Shown here: positions 1-8,572 of the stretch, one piece after another | How the letters are laid out: every line of letters starts with the position of its first letter | Numbering within the stretch: the stretch's first letter is position 1 | Assembly (NCBI GenBank): GCA_902506565.1 | Contig: LR732703.1 | Span: 4,140,709-4,204,708 of the forward strand | Source: Burkholderiales bacterium 8X | GTDB taxonomy: Bacteria; Pseudomonadota; Gammaproteobacteria; Burkholderiales; Burkholderiaceae_C | DNA: 64,000 nucleotides | Reading direction: 5' to 3' | The notes under the pieces: model-generated | The model's database searches: none | What the model was told of the DNA's origin: nothing | What the model saw: the letters and a program-made list of their open reading frames with translations, nothing else | Translations under genes and position numbers: made by a program

Positions 1-98
1 GTGATCGAGTTCTTCTTGTCGAGCCGGTTCAGGGTCAGCGTCATGACGCCGGCTTCGGTGTGGACGAGGATGTCGCTCGGTGCTTGGGCTTCGGTCAT
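1..98 (-). CDS. Enoyl-CoA hydratase/isomerase family protein, N-terminal fragment (cut by window edge)
   Basis: Only the first 32 residues are visible, reading leftward out of the window from an ATG at 98. They begin MTEAQAPSDILV and contain TLTLNRLDKKNS, the first strand and N-cap typical of crotonase-fold enoyl-CoA hydratases, just before the CoA-binding loop. It is the most downstream visible member of a minus-strand beta-oxidation operon, 62 bp after the DsbA-type isomerase gene. The role would be hydration of enoyl-CoA to 3-hydroxyacyl-CoA in the cytoplasm. The catalytic residues lie outside the window, so a related crotonase activity (isomerase, lyase) is equally possible. Confidence 0.8.
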   Translation of the reverse strand, partial: MTEAQAPSDILVHTEAGVMTLTLNRLDKKNSI

Positions 99-160
99 GG
101 TGCTCGATGTCTCCTGTGGACGCCTCGAAGGGCGGATGAAAAGATGTGCGCCGCGCCAGG

Positions 161-763
161 TCAGTGCGCGGGCTGGATCAATGCTTCGCGAACGAAGTCG
201 AGCCGGTCCTGGCCCCAGAACATCGTCTGGCCGACGAACACGGTCGGCGCACCGAACACGCCTCGCCCGACCGCCTCCTGCGTGCAGGCCTTGAGCTGCG
301 CCTTCACGGCCGGATCGTTCGCGAGCGCGAGCACGGCCTGCGCATCGAAGCCGGCTTGCGCGAGCACGGCGCCGACGACTTCCGGATCGTTCATGTTCTT
401 CGGCTCGACCCACATCGCATCGAACATGGCGGCAATGTAGGCCTCCAGCCGCTCGGGATCCCGCATCTGCAAGCCGGTCGCGCCGCGCATCAACATGAGC
501 GTATTGATCGGGAAGAACGAGTTGAATCGGTAAGGCACGCCATAGCGCTCGGCGAAGCGTTTCAGGTCGGCGTTCATGTAGCGGCCCTTGGGCGCGATGT
601 CGGTCGGCGAATGGTTGCCGGTCGCCTGGAACACGCCGCCGAGCAGCATCGGCTTCCACACGAGCTTGGCACCCGTGTCGGCGCACACGTGCGGCAGCTG
701 GGTGTAGGCGAGATAGGCAGCGGGGCTGCCGAAGTCGAAGTAGAACTCAACGCTCTTGTCCAT
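161..763 (-). CDS. 2-hydroxychromene-2-carboxylate isomerase family protein (DsbA-like thioredoxin fold)
   Basis: This 200-residue protein opens with VEFYFDFGSPAAYLAY, the beta1 strand and Ser-Pro pair of the kappa-class GST/DsbA-like fold in which Ser replaces the disulfide cysteines. It closes with GVFGAPTVFVGQTMFWGQDRL, typical of 2-hydroxychromene-2-carboxylate isomerases (PF01323). Family members use glutathione to isomerise aromatic breakdown products, but many homologues sit in fatty-acid or acyl-CoA operons with unknown substrate. Here it lies between a thioesterase gene and an enoyl-CoA hydratase gene, so an acyl-CoA-linked redox or isomerase role is as likely as naphthalene metabolism. 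The start at 763 is the first Met before the beta1 strand and follows a short purine-rich stretch. Length is normal for the family. Confidence 0.85.
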   Translation of the reverse strand: MDKSVEFYFDFGSPAAYLAYTQLPHVCADTGAKLVWKPMLLGGVFQATGNHSPTDIAPKGRYMNADLKRFAERYGVPYRFNSFFPINTLMLMRGATGLQMRDPERLEAYIAAMFDAMWVEPKNMNDPEVVGAVLAQAGFDAQAVLALANDPAVKAQLKACTQEAVGRGVFGAPTVFVGQTMFWGQDRLDFVREALIQPAH

Positions 764-816
764 CGTGTCTCCTGTCTCCTGGTGGTGCGCAGATGTCGCG
801 GTCGGCTGCTCTCGGC

Positions 817-1644
817 TCATTCCTTGTAGTAGACCAGCTGGTTGCTGGTCGCGAGCAGCTTGCCGGCCTCGCTCCACAGCTGTGCAGCCTGGTCGAAGAA
901 GCCGTTCGCGAACTGCTGCCCGGTCGCGCGGCCGAGCAGGTGCCCGGTTCCGACCGCGGCCAGCTCCTGGGCATCGACATGGAAGTAGGTCGTGATCGAT
1001 ACCGTGCCGATCGGCACCGGCTTGGCTCGCCGGAGCCACACGCGCGGGTAGAACACGTCGGAGAGCGCTGCCAGCGAGGCGAAGTCCAGTGCGCGAGGCT
1101 GCGCGTCCCGTACCCACATGATGGTTTCGCTGTGGTCGCCTTCGCCGTTCCAGGCGGTGGGTATCGAGCCGTGGACCGGCCTCATTTCATACTGCTCGAC
1201 CCAGGCGACTCGGCTCGGCCCGATGCCGAGCCGCGCGACCTGGTCCGGCGGCGGCACGGCGGGCATCGCGAGATCGGTGGCGCCCCATGTCGTGCGGCGA
1301 AGCGCAGTCACGACGGTGCCGAGCGTGCAGACCTGCAGCTCGCCCGTCGAATCGGCCTGCACCATCCGAAGCGTCCAATGCTGGGTCGAACGATTCGTCC
1401 GCACCGGTACCGCCTCGACTTCGAACGAACCTTCGACGATCGCGGCGGCGTAGTTGACGGTCATCGAGATCGGTGCGCCGAGCAGCTGTGGATGCTGCAG
1501 CACGGCCTGCAGCATGACCGCGGCGGTGGTGCCGCCGAACGGCCCCACCATGTTCCAGTAGGCCGGGTGGGTGGCGCCGGCCAGCACGCCATCGGCGTCG
1601 CGTGGCCTCAAGGCGAGGGCCTGGTCGAGAGGATGGTCGGTCAT
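817..1644 (-). CDS. Acyl-CoA thioesterase (double hotdog, TesB-like family)
   Basis: The 275-residue protein has the duplicated hotdog architecture of TesB/4HBT_3 thioesterases. The N-terminal half carries HPAYWNMVGPFGG, the substrate-proximal loop before the central helix. The C-terminal half carries ALSDVFYPRVWLR and ends with strands reading GTGHLLGRATGQQFANGFFDQ and GKLLATSNQLVYYK, typical of a TesB C-terminal hotdog. It would hydrolyse acyl-CoA to free fatty acid and CoA in the cytoplasm. It lies 58 bp downstream of the thiolase gene in the same operon, fitting CoA recycling or overflow control during beta-oxidation. The ATG at 1644 is chosen because the sequence before it has no family character. 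Confidence 0.85.
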   Translation of the reverse strand: MTDHPLDQALALRPRDADGVLAGATHPAYWNMVGPFGGTTAAVMLQAVLQHPQLLGAPISMTVNYAAAIVEGSFEVEAVPVRTNRSTQHWTLRMVQADSTGELQVCTLGTVVTALRRTTWGATDLAMPAVPPPDQVARLGIGPSRVAWVEQYEMRPVHGSIPTAWNGEGDHSETIMWVRDAQPRALDFASLAALSDVFYPRVWLRRAKPVPIGTVSITTYFHVDAQELAAVGTGHLLGRATGQQFANGFFDQAAQLWSEAGKLLATSNQLVYYKE

Positions 1645-1702
1645 GGGCGGAGTGTGCCTTTGCAGCGCCGGGGATCGGGTCGTGTGCGCGACGCGGCCTG
1701 GT

Positions 1703-2899
1703 TCAGACCCGCTCGAAGATGCCCGCCGCGCCCTGCCCCATGCCGACGCACATGGTGACCATGCCGTACTTGAGCTTCTTGCGTTGCAGCGCATGGATCA
1801 CGGTCGCGGAGCGGATCGCGCCGGTGGCGCCGAGCGGATGGCCGAGCGCGATGGCGCCTCCCATCGGGTTGACCTTGGAAGGATCGAGGCCGAGCGACTC
1901 GATCACCGCGATCGATTGCGCCGCGAAGGCCTCGTTCAACTCGATCCAGTCGATGTCCTGCTGCGACAAGCCGGCCGAGCGAAGCGCCGCCGGGATCGCC
2001 TCGATCGGGCCGATGCCCATGATGTGCGGCGGCACGCCCTTGCTGGCAAAGCTCACGAAGCGAGCCAGCGGCTTCAAGTCGAACTGCTGGCAGGCCTTCT
2101 CGCTCGCGAGAATCAGCGCGCCGGCGCCGTCGGAGGTCTGCGAGCTGTTGCCGGCGGTGACCGTGCCCCGTGCCGCGAACACCGTGCGCAGCTTGGCCAG
2201 GCCCTCGATGCTGGTGTCCGGACGCGCGCCTTCGTCGATCGAGACCGTGCGGCTGCGGGTGAGCACCTCGCCGGACTCGAGGTCGGGCGAACGCTCGGTG
2301 ACTTCGATCGGCGTGATCTCGGCCTGGAACTCGCCGGCCTGCTGCGCCGCCAGCGCCCGTCGATGCGATTGCAGCGCGAAGGCATCCTGCGCCTCGCGGC
2401 TCACCTTCCATTGCTGCGCGACCTTCTCGGCGGTCAAGCCCATGCCGTAGGCGATGCCCACGTCGCCGTCGCGCTCGAAGATCGACGGCGAGAGCGAGGG
2501 TGCATTGCCCATCATCGGCACCATGCTCATGCTCTCGACACCCGCGGCGATCATCACCTCGGCTTCGCCGACGCGGATCCGGTCGGCCGCCATCTGCACC
2601 GCCGACAGGCCGGAGGCACAGAAGCGGTTGACGGTGATGCCGCCCACGCTCGTCGGCAGCCCCGCCAGCACCGCGCCGATGCGGGCGACGTTGAGGCCCT
2701 GCTGCGCTTCCGGAATGGCGCAGCCGCAGATGATGTCCTCGATCGCCTTCGGATCGAGCCGGGGCACCGCCGCCAGCGCGGCGCGCAGCGTGGTCGCCAG
2801 CAGGTCGTCCGGACGGTAGTTGCGAAAGTAGCCGCGGTGCGACTTGCCGATCGGCGTGCGGGTGGCCGCGACGATGTAAGCCTCTTGAAGTTGCTTCAC
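1703..2899 (-). CDS. Acetyl-CoA C-acyltransferase (3-ketoacyl-CoA thiolase, FadA type)
   Basis: This 398-residue thiolase has the normal family length. Visible catalytic elements are the nucleophilic Cys in NRFCASGLSA (C94), the His in GGAIALGHPLGATGA (about residue 355), and the second Cys in MCVGMGQGAAG near the C-terminus. It cleaves 3-ketoacyl-CoA to acetyl-CoA and a shortened acyl-CoA, the last beta-oxidation step. The gene begins 15 bp after the stop of the bifunctional FadB-like gene, so the two are probably co-transcribed and form a trifunctional pair. The ATG at 2899 is preceded by a good purine-rich site (AGGAGAC on the minus strand). A biosynthetic acetyl-CoA acetyltransferase role is less likely in this context. 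Confidence 0.93.
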   Translation of the reverse strand: MKQLQEAYIVAATRTPIGKSHRGYFRNYRPDDLLATTLRAALAAVPRLDPKAIEDIICGCAIPEAQQGLNVARIGAVLAGLPTSVGGITVNRFCASGLSAVQMAADRIRVGEAEVMIAAGVESMSMVPMMGNAPSLSPSIFERDGDVGIAYGMGLTAEKVAQQWKVSREAQDAFALQSHRRALAAQQAGEFQAEITPIEVTERSPDLESGEVLTRSRTVSIDEGARPDTSIEGLAKLRTVFAARGTVTAGNSSQTSDGAGALILASEKACQQFDLKPLARFVSFASKGVPPHIMGIGPIEAIPAALRSAGLSQQDIDWIELNEAFAAQSIAVIESLGLDPSKVNPMGGAIALGHPLGATGAIRSATVIHALQRKKLKYGMVTMCVGMGQGAAGIFERV

Positions 2900-2914
2900 G
2901 AAGGTCTCCTGGTA

Positions 2915-5338
2915 TCAATTGCGAAGAGGCTTGCCGGTGCTCAGCATGCCCATGATCCGTTCCTGCGTCCTGGCATGCAGGATCAGCGAGCAGAAGGCCT
3001 TGCGTTCCAGCGCCATCAGGTATTCCTCGGTCACGAGGCTGCCGGCATCGACATCGCCGCCGGTCAACACGTCGGCGATCAGGCCGGCGATGTGGAAATC
3101 GTGCTGGCTGATGAAGCCGCCGTCCCGCATGTTGACCAGCTGGCCGCGGATGGTGGCGGCGCCGCTGCGGCCGGCCACCTTGAACGACCGCTTCATCGGC
3201 GCGCGCCAGCCGGCGTCGGCCATCGACCGGGCCTGTTGCAGCGCCACGTACAGGAGCTCGTCCTTGTTGGGGACGATCACATCGCTTTCCAACAGATAGC
3301 CGAGCTTCTTCGACTCGAGCGCGCTGGTGCCCACCTTGGCCATGGCCGCTGCGGTGAATCCTTCGGTAAGGAAAGGCAGGAGATCGCTGCCGGTGCTCGC
3401 GGCCGCGTTCTCGGCCGCGCGGCGGGCGATGTAGGTGAGGCCGCCAGCGCCCGGGATCAGCCCGACACCGACCTCGACCAGGCCGATGTAGCTTTCCATG
3501 GCCGCGACCCGACGCGACGAGTACACGGCCAGCTCGCAGCCGCCGCCGAGCGCCATGCCGCGCACCGCGGAAACCACCGGCACGCCGGCATAGCGGATCC
3601 GGAGCATCAGCTTCTGCAACTCTTCTTCGGCACCTTCGACCGCGCCGATGCCGGCCACGACGAAGGCCGGCAGCATCGCCTGCAGGTCGGCGCCGACCGA
3701 GAACATCTCGTCGGGCGACCAGATCACCATCGCGCGATAGTCCTTCTCGGCCAGCTCGACGCCGGCCGCCAGGGCTTCGGCAACGTCGGGGCTGATGGCG
3801 TGCATCTTCGAATGGATGCTGGCGATCAGCACCTCGCCGTCGAGCGTCCAGAGCCGGACGTCGCCTTCGTCCTGGATCGTGGTGCCGGCCGCGTTGGCAT
3901 CGCGTGCCTGGGCGCCGAGCACCGACTCCGGAAAGAGCTGCCGCTCATGCACCGGCAGCCGGCGCTCCGGCACGAACTTGCCGAGCGATGCGCTCCACGA
4001 ACCCTCGGGCGTGTGCACGCCGCCGGCCCTCGCGACCGGCCCCTCGAACACCCAGGCCGGCAGCGGCGCGGACGACAGGGCCTCGCCGGATTCGATGTCC
4101 TCGCGGATCCAGTTCGCGACCTGGGACCAACCGGCCTCCTGCCAAAGCTCGAACGGGCCTTGCTTCATGCCGAAGCCCCAGCGCATCGCATAGTCGATGT
4201 CGCGTGCCGATTCGGCGATGGTCGCGAGATGCACCGCGGCGTAATGAAAGCTGTCACGCAGGATGGCCCACAGGAAGCGGCCTTGCGCGCCCTCGCTCTT
4301 TCGAAGCAGCGCCAGGCGCTCGGCGGCCGGCTTCTTCAGCATGCGGCCGTAGACTTCGTCCGCCTTCGCGCCAGCCGGCACGTAGTCCTCTTCGGCCAGG
4401 TCGAAGCGCAGGATGTCGCGGCCGGCCTTCTTGTAGAAGCCGGCCTTGGTCTTCTGGCCGAGATGGCCGAGCTCGATCAGCTTCGCCAGCACCGGCGGCG
4501 TCGCGAAATGCGGGTAGAACGGATCGGTCTCGGCGCTCAGGTTGTCCTGCAGCGTCTTGACGACATGCGCCATGGTGTCGAGGCCGACCACGTCCGCGGT
4601 GCGGAAGGTGCCCGAACTCGCGCGGCCGAGCTTCTTGCCGGTGAGGTCGTCGACCACGTCCGGCGTCAGGCCGAACTTCTCGACTTCCTTCAAGGTCGCG
4701 AGCATGCCGGCGATGCCGACCCGGTTGGCGATGAAATTCGGCGTGTCGTGCGCGCGCACCACGCCCTTGCCGAGCGCGCTGGTGACGAAGGCTTCGAGTT
4801 GGTCGAGCACCTCGGGCCTGGTGGTCGGGGTATCGATCAGCTCGACCAGGAACATGTAGCGCGGCGGATTGAAGAAGTGAATGCCGCAGAAGCGCGGCTT
4901 CAGGGCCTCGGGCAGCGCTTCGCTCAGCCTGGTGATCGACAGGCCCGAGGTGTTCGACGCCAGGATCGCGTGCCGCGCGACATGCGGCGCGATCTTCTGG
5001 TAGAGGTCGAGCTTCCAGTCCATGCGCTCGGCGATGGCCTCGATCACCAGGTCGCACTCGCCCAGCTTGGCCAGGTCGTCCTCGTAGTTGGCCTGCTCGA
5101 TCAGCACGGCGTCGTCGACGTCGCCGAGCGGCGCCGGCTTCTGCTTCTTGAGCGCCTCGACCGCACGGCTCACGATGCCGTTGCGCGCCGCGCCCTCGGC
5201 CAGCTTGCCATCCTTGTCCTTGGCCGGCAGGTCGAACAGCACCACCGGCACCCGCACGTTGACCAGGTGGGCCGCGATCTGCGCGCCCATCACCCCGGCG
5301 CCGAGCACGGCGACCTTCTTCACTTGAAATTGGGACAT
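2915..5338 (-). CDS. FadB/FadJ-like 3-hydroxyacyl-CoA dehydrogenase with C-terminal enoyl-CoA hydratase domain
   Basis: The 807-residue enzyme starts with an NAD-binding Rossmann motif (VLGAGVMGAQIAAHL, glycines 13, 15 and 18), followed by the hydroxyacyl-CoA dehydrogenase C-terminal domains (IHFFNPPRYMFLVE; NFIANRVG). A crotonase domain fills roughly residues 560-760 (SVGADLQAM; GMALGGGCELA; GVGLIPGAGG). This domain order, dehydrogenase first, is the reverse of E. coli FadB and is typical of a proteobacterial subfamily. It should catalyse the hydratase and dehydrogenase steps of beta-oxidation in the cytoplasm, passing 3-ketoacyl-CoA to the thiolase encoded just downstream. The gene is 29 bp after the DUF2147 gene on the same strand. 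Confidence 0.92.
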   Translation of the reverse strand: MSQFQVKKVAVLGAGVMGAQIAAHLVNVRVPVVLFDLPAKDKDGKLAEGAARNGIVSRAVEALKKQKPAPLGDVDDAVLIEQANYEDDLAKLGECDLVIEAIAERMDWKLDLYQKIAPHVARHAILASNTSGLSITRLSEALPEALKPRFCGIHFFNPPRYMFLVELIDTPTTRPEVLDQLEAFVTSALGKGVVRAHDTPNFIANRVGIAGMLATLKEVEKFGLTPDVVDDLTGKKLGRASSGTFRTADVVGLDTMAHVVKTLQDNLSAETDPFYPHFATPPVLAKLIELGHLGQKTKAGFYKKAGRDILRFDLAEEDYVPAGAKADEVYGRMLKKPAAERLALLRKSEGAQGRFLWAILRDSFHYAAVHLATIAESARDIDYAMRWGFGMKQGPFELWQEAGWSQVANWIREDIESGEALSSAPLPAWVFEGPVARAGGVHTPEGSWSASLGKFVPERRLPVHERQLFPESVLGAQARDANAAGTTIQDEGDVRLWTLDGEVLIASIHSKMHAISPDVAEALAAGVELAEKDYRAMVIWSPDEMFSVGADLQAMLPAFVVAGIGAVEGAEEELQKLMLRIRYAGVPVVSAVRGMALGGGCELAVYSSRRVAAMESYIGLVEVGVGLIPGAGGLTYIARRAAENAAASTGSDLLPFLTEGFTAAAMAKVGTSALESKKLGYLLESDVIVPNKDELLYVALQQARSMADAGWRAPMKRSFKVAGRSGAATIRGQLVNMRDGGFISQHDFHIAGLIADVLTGGDVDAGSLVTEEYLMALERKAFCSLILHARTQERIMGMLSTGKPLRN

Positions 5339-5367
5339 CGAACTTCCTGTCTTGCTTGGTTGAAGGC

Positions 5368-5805
5368 TCACTGCACGCGAACCCAGGTCTGGGTGCGGCC
5401 GATGCCGAGCACCGAGCCGCGCACTTCGAGCTTCTTGCCGCCGTCGATCGGGGTGAGCCGGAGCGTGTAGGTCTTGCCGTTCTCGGGGTCGAGGATCTTG
5501 CCGTCCTCCCAGACGTCCTTGCCCTCGGCCTTCTTGGCGCCGCGGATGATTTCGAGGCCGACCAGCGGCTTGCCCTTGCGGTCGTCCGTGCATTCCTCGC
5601 AAACGGCGTCCTGCTTGACGTCCTTGCGCAGCAGCTTTTCGATGCGGCCGCCGAGCACGCCGCCCGATTCGTCGATGCGAATCTGCGACTTCACTTCGCC
5701 GGTCTTGTCGTCGATGGTCTGCCAGGCGCCGACCGGCGTCATCTGAGCCATGGCCGAGCCGGCCCAGAACACGCAGGCGGTCGCGATCAGTGGGAGCTTG
5801 GGCAT
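5368..5805 (-). CDS. DUF2147 family secreted protein
   Basis: A 145-residue protein with a clear Sec signal peptide (MPKLPLIATACVFWAGSAMA, cleavage after AMA). The mature part begins TPVGAWQTIDDKTGEVKSQIRI and ends with GIGRTQTWVR, a compact beta-rich domain of the DUF2147 type. Two cysteines in VCEECTD may form a disulfide in the periplasm. DUF2147 proteins are often encoded inside acyl-CoA or fatty-acid gene sets in Burkholderiales but have no established activity. Here the gene is wedged between the acyl-CoA dehydrogenase (2 bp upstream) and the FadB-like gene (29 bp downstream), so it is surely co-transcribed. A fatty-acid or lipid-binding periplasmic role is only a guess from context. 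Confidence 0.85.
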   Translation of the reverse strand: MPKLPLIATACVFWAGSAMAQMTPVGAWQTIDDKTGEVKSQIRIDESGGVLGGRIEKLLRKDVKQDAVCEECTDDRKGKPLVGLEIIRGAKKAEGKDVWEDGKILDPENGKTYTLRLTPIDGGKKLEVRGSVLGIGRTQTWVRVQ

Positions 5806-5807
5806 GA

Positions 5808-7604
5808 TCAAGCCAACGCCGCGTCGGTGTTCATCAGGGGCGCGGCGCCGGTGCGGGCGGTCTTCATCAAGCTCGCGGTCTCCGGAAACAGCTTGGCGAA
5901 GTAGAAGCGCGCGGTCTGCAGCTTGGCCTCGTAGAACGGATCGGTGTTGCCGGCCGCGATCTCGCGCAGCGCGACCCGCGCGCTCAGCGCGAAGAAATAG
6001 CCGAACACGAAGTGCCCGGCGACGCGCAGGTAGTCGACCGCAGCGGCACCGACCTCGTCCGGGTTCTGGAAGCCCTTGAAGCCGATCTCGGTCGTGAACT
6101 TGGTGAGCTGTTCGCCGAGCACCGCGATCGGCGTGATGAACTCGCTCATCTTCTCGTTGACGCCCTCTTCCTCGACCAGCTTTCCGACCAGCTTGCCAAA
6201 CTTCTTGAGCGTCGCGCCGTTGTTGCCGAGGATCTTGCGCCCGAGCAGGTCGAGCGACTGGATGGTGTTGGTGCCCTCGTAGATCATGTTGATGCGGTTG
6301 TCCCGCACGAACTGCTCCATGCCCCATTCCTTGATGAAGCCGTGCCCGCCGAAGACCTGCATGCAGGCGTTGGTGGCGATGTGGCCGTTGTCGGTCAGGA
6401 AGGCCTTGACGATCGGGGTGAGCAGCGCCACCACTTCGCCTGCGTCCTTGCGCACCTTTTCATCCGGGTGGTAGTGCTCCTTGTCGAGCAGCATCGTGCA
6501 GTAGATGGCGAGCGCACGGCCGCCCTCGGCGTAGGCCTTGGCGGTCATCAGCATCTTGCGGACGTCCGGGTGCACGATGATCGGATCGGCTTCCTTGTCC
6601 TTGGCCTTGGTGCCCGACAGCGAGCGCATCTGGATCCGGTCCTTGGCATAGGCGAGCGCGTTCTGGAAGGCCACTTCAGTCAGTCCGAGCGACTGGTTGC
6701 CGACGCCCAGCCGGGCCGCGTTCATCATCACGAACATGGCAGCCAGGCCCTTGTTGGGCTGGCCGACCAGCGAGCCCCGGGCGCCATCGAGCACGATCTG
6801 CGCAGTGGCGTTGCCGTGGATGCCCATCTTCTCTTCGAGGCCGCCGCAATAGATGCCGTTGCGGTCGCCGAGCGAGCCGTCCGCGTCGACGTTGAACTTG
6901 GGCACTGCGAACAAGCTGATGCCCTTGCTGCCCTTGGGTGCGTCCGGCAGGCGGGCCAGCACCAGGTGGACGATGTTCTCGACCATGTCGTGCTCGCCGG
7001 CCGAGATGAAGATCTTGTTGCCGGTGAGCCGGTACGAACCATCGGGCTGTGGCTCGGCCTTGGTGCGCAGCATGCCGAGGTCGGTGCCGCAGTGCGGCTC
7101 GGTCAGGCACATCGTGCCGGTCCATTGGCCGGAAACCAGCTTCGGCAGGTAGGTCTTCTTCTGCTCGTCGGTACCGTGCGTGGCCAGTGCCTCGTAGGCG
7201 CCATGCGAAAGGCCGGGGTACATCGTCCAGGCCTGGTTGGCCGAGTTGAGCATCTCGTAGAGGCACTGGTTGAGCACCAGCGGCAGGCCCTGTCCTTCGT
7301 AGGCCGGATCGCAGGAAAGCGCCGCCCAACCGCCTTCGACGAACTTGGCGTAGGCGTCCTTGAAGCCGGTCGGCGTCTTGACTTCATGGCTCGACTTGTC
7401 GAGCACGCAGCCCTCCTCGTCACCACCGCGGTTGAGCGGAAAGATCACCTCGCTCGCGAACTTGCCGCCTTCCTCGAGCACGGCGGTCATCGTCGCCTTG
7501 TCGATATCGGCGTGCCGCGGAAGAGCCTTCAACTCTTCGACCACGTCGAGGACCTCGTGCATGACGAATTGCATGTCGCGCAGGGGCGGGTTGTAGATGG
7601 GCAT
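5808..7604 (-). CDS. Acyl-CoA dehydrogenase (FadE-like, large C-terminal-extended subfamily)
   Basis: This 598-residue flavoprotein shows the ACAD N-terminal helical domain, the FAD-binding middle domain (MCLTEPHCGTDLGML; ISAGEHDM), and the C-terminal helical domain with FGGHGFIKEWGMEQFVRDNRI and MIYEGTNTIQSLDLLGR, where the Glu is the usual catalytic base. About 120 extra C-terminal residues match the C-terminal extension of this subfamily of about 600 residues. It performs the first oxidation of acyl-CoA to trans-2-enoyl-CoA, passing electrons to ETF. It is the promoter-proximal enzyme gene of the operon, 71 bp downstream of the TetR gene. The ATG at 7604 fits the conserved N-terminus MPIYNPPLRDM. 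Confidence 0.93.
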   Translation of the reverse strand: MPIYNPPLRDMQFVMHEVLDVVEELKALPRHADIDKATMTAVLEEGGKFASEVIFPLNRGGDEEGCVLDKSSHEVKTPTGFKDAYAKFVEGGWAALSCDPAYEGQGLPLVLNQCLYEMLNSANQAWTMYPGLSHGAYEALATHGTDEQKKTYLPKLVSGQWTGTMCLTEPHCGTDLGMLRTKAEPQPDGSYRLTGNKIFISAGEHDMVENIVHLVLARLPDAPKGSKGISLFAVPKFNVDADGSLGDRNGIYCGGLEEKMGIHGNATAQIVLDGARGSLVGQPNKGLAAMFVMMNAARLGVGNQSLGLTEVAFQNALAYAKDRIQMRSLSGTKAKDKEADPIIVHPDVRKMLMTAKAYAEGGRALAIYCTMLLDKEHYHPDEKVRKDAGEVVALLTPIVKAFLTDNGHIATNACMQVFGGHGFIKEWGMEQFVRDNRINMIYEGTNTIQSLDLLGRKILGNNGATLKKFGKLVGKLVEEEGVNEKMSEFITPIAVLGEQLTKFTTEIGFKGFQNPDEVGAAAVDYLRVAGHFVFGYFFALSARVALREIAAGNTDPFYEAKLQTARFYFAKLFPETASLMKTARTGAAPLMNTDAALA

Positions 7605-7675
7605 GGATGAACTCCGAATGAAAGGGAAAGGAAATGGGCGAATGGAAAGCAGGAAGACGAAAGCCGGGGTCGAAC

Positions 7676-8374
7676 TCAGCCGCGCCGCGAACGGGCGGGC
7701 CGCAACTGCGAGACCTTGGCCGGGCCGTCGGCCTCGATGGGCATTGCATCGGATACGGCGACCCGCGCGAGGATGTTGTCGAAGCCGGTCTCCGCGCGGC
7801 CGAGCGACGCGGGAAAGCGCAGGAAGCGAGCTTCGTAATGCAGCGCCAGGATGAGGCCATGGATCTCGAACGCGACCTGCTTCTCGTCCGCGCCGTCCCG
7901 CAGGTGGCCGGCTTCCTTGGCCTGCACCACGGCGCGGTACAGCGCCTGCAGCCAGGTATTGACCGAGTCCGCGAGGGCATCGCGCACCGGGCCGGGCCGG
8001 TCGTCGAACTCGACCGCGCCGCTGATATAGATGCAGCCCGAGTCGATCTCGGCCGAGGTGCGCTTCATCCAGTTGGCGAACAGGGCGCGCAGCCGGGGCA
8101 GTCCGCGAGGCGCGGCAAGTGCCGGATAGAACACCTCCTGCTCGAAGCGCTGGTGGTATTCGCGCACCACCGAGATCTGGAGTTCCTCGCGCGAGCCGAA
8201 GTGCGCGAAGACGCCGGACTTGCTCATCTGTGTGACCTCGGCAATGGCGCCGATCGACAAGCCTTCGAGCCCGATGTGGGCCGCCAGGTTGAGCGCCGCA
8301 TCGATGATGGCCGACTTGGTCTGCTGCCCCTTCTGGGCAGCGCGAATGACTTTGGAGGACGAGCCGGTGGCCAT
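7676..8374 (-). CDS. TetR/AcrR family transcriptional regulator of the beta-oxidation operon
   Basis: The 232-residue protein has an N-terminal TetR helix-turn-helix (about residues 17-63: ILDAAL-like start, LSIGAIAEVTQMSKSGVFAHFGSREEL) and a divergent helical ligand-binding domain. It is the first gene of the minus-strand beta-oxidation set and reads divergently from the TPP-enzyme gene. By analogy with other TetR regulators of acyl-CoA genes, it probably represses the operon until an acyl-CoA or fatty acid binds; that is inference. A near-perfect 12-bp palindrome lies 51 bp upstream of its start (8425-8436) and is a candidate autoregulatory operator. Confidence 0.9.
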   Translation of the reverse strand: MATGSSSKVIRAAQKGQQTKSAIIDAALNLAAHIGLEGLSIGAIAEVTQMSKSGVFAHFGSREELQISVVREYHQRFEQEVFYPALAAPRGLPRLRALFANWMKRTSAEIDSGCIYISGAVEFDDRPGPVRDALADSVNTWLQALYRAVVQAKEAGHLRDGADEKQVAFEIHGLILALHYEARFLRFPASLGRAETGFDNILARVAVSDAMPIEADGPAKVSQLRPARSRRG

Positions 8375-8424
8375 GGGCAGGAGGGATCCGGTAGAGAGAG
8401 CTGGAGGCGATCGATCGGAATAAA

Positions 8425-8436
8425 ACGAACGGTCGT
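8425..8436. promoter_or_regulatory. Candidate TetR-family operator palindrome
   Basis: The sequence ACGAACGGTCGT is a 12-bp inverted repeat with ten of twelve positions symmetric. It lies in the 198-bp gap between the divergent TetR gene and TPP-enzyme gene, close to where the regulator's own promoter should be. TetR proteins usually bind such short palindromes. The assignment to this regulator is by position only. Confidence 0.45.
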
Positions 8437-8572
8437 GCTATTTTGCAGGCAAGCATCGCATGGCGCAACCTTTTCTTGCGAGCACGGTCGCGCCCGGCTG
8501 TCGGCCTGATCCGCCAAGCCGTTGCGACCTGCGCCGACGATCGGCCCCCTGGCGGCTCGCACCATCTCGCCC

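Noticed and set aside
1571-5470. A 1299-codon plus-strand open frame
   Set aside because: It lies opposite the thiolase and FadB-like genes, is dominated by Arg/His/Gly/Ala codons from antisense GC-rich sequence, and shows no domain.
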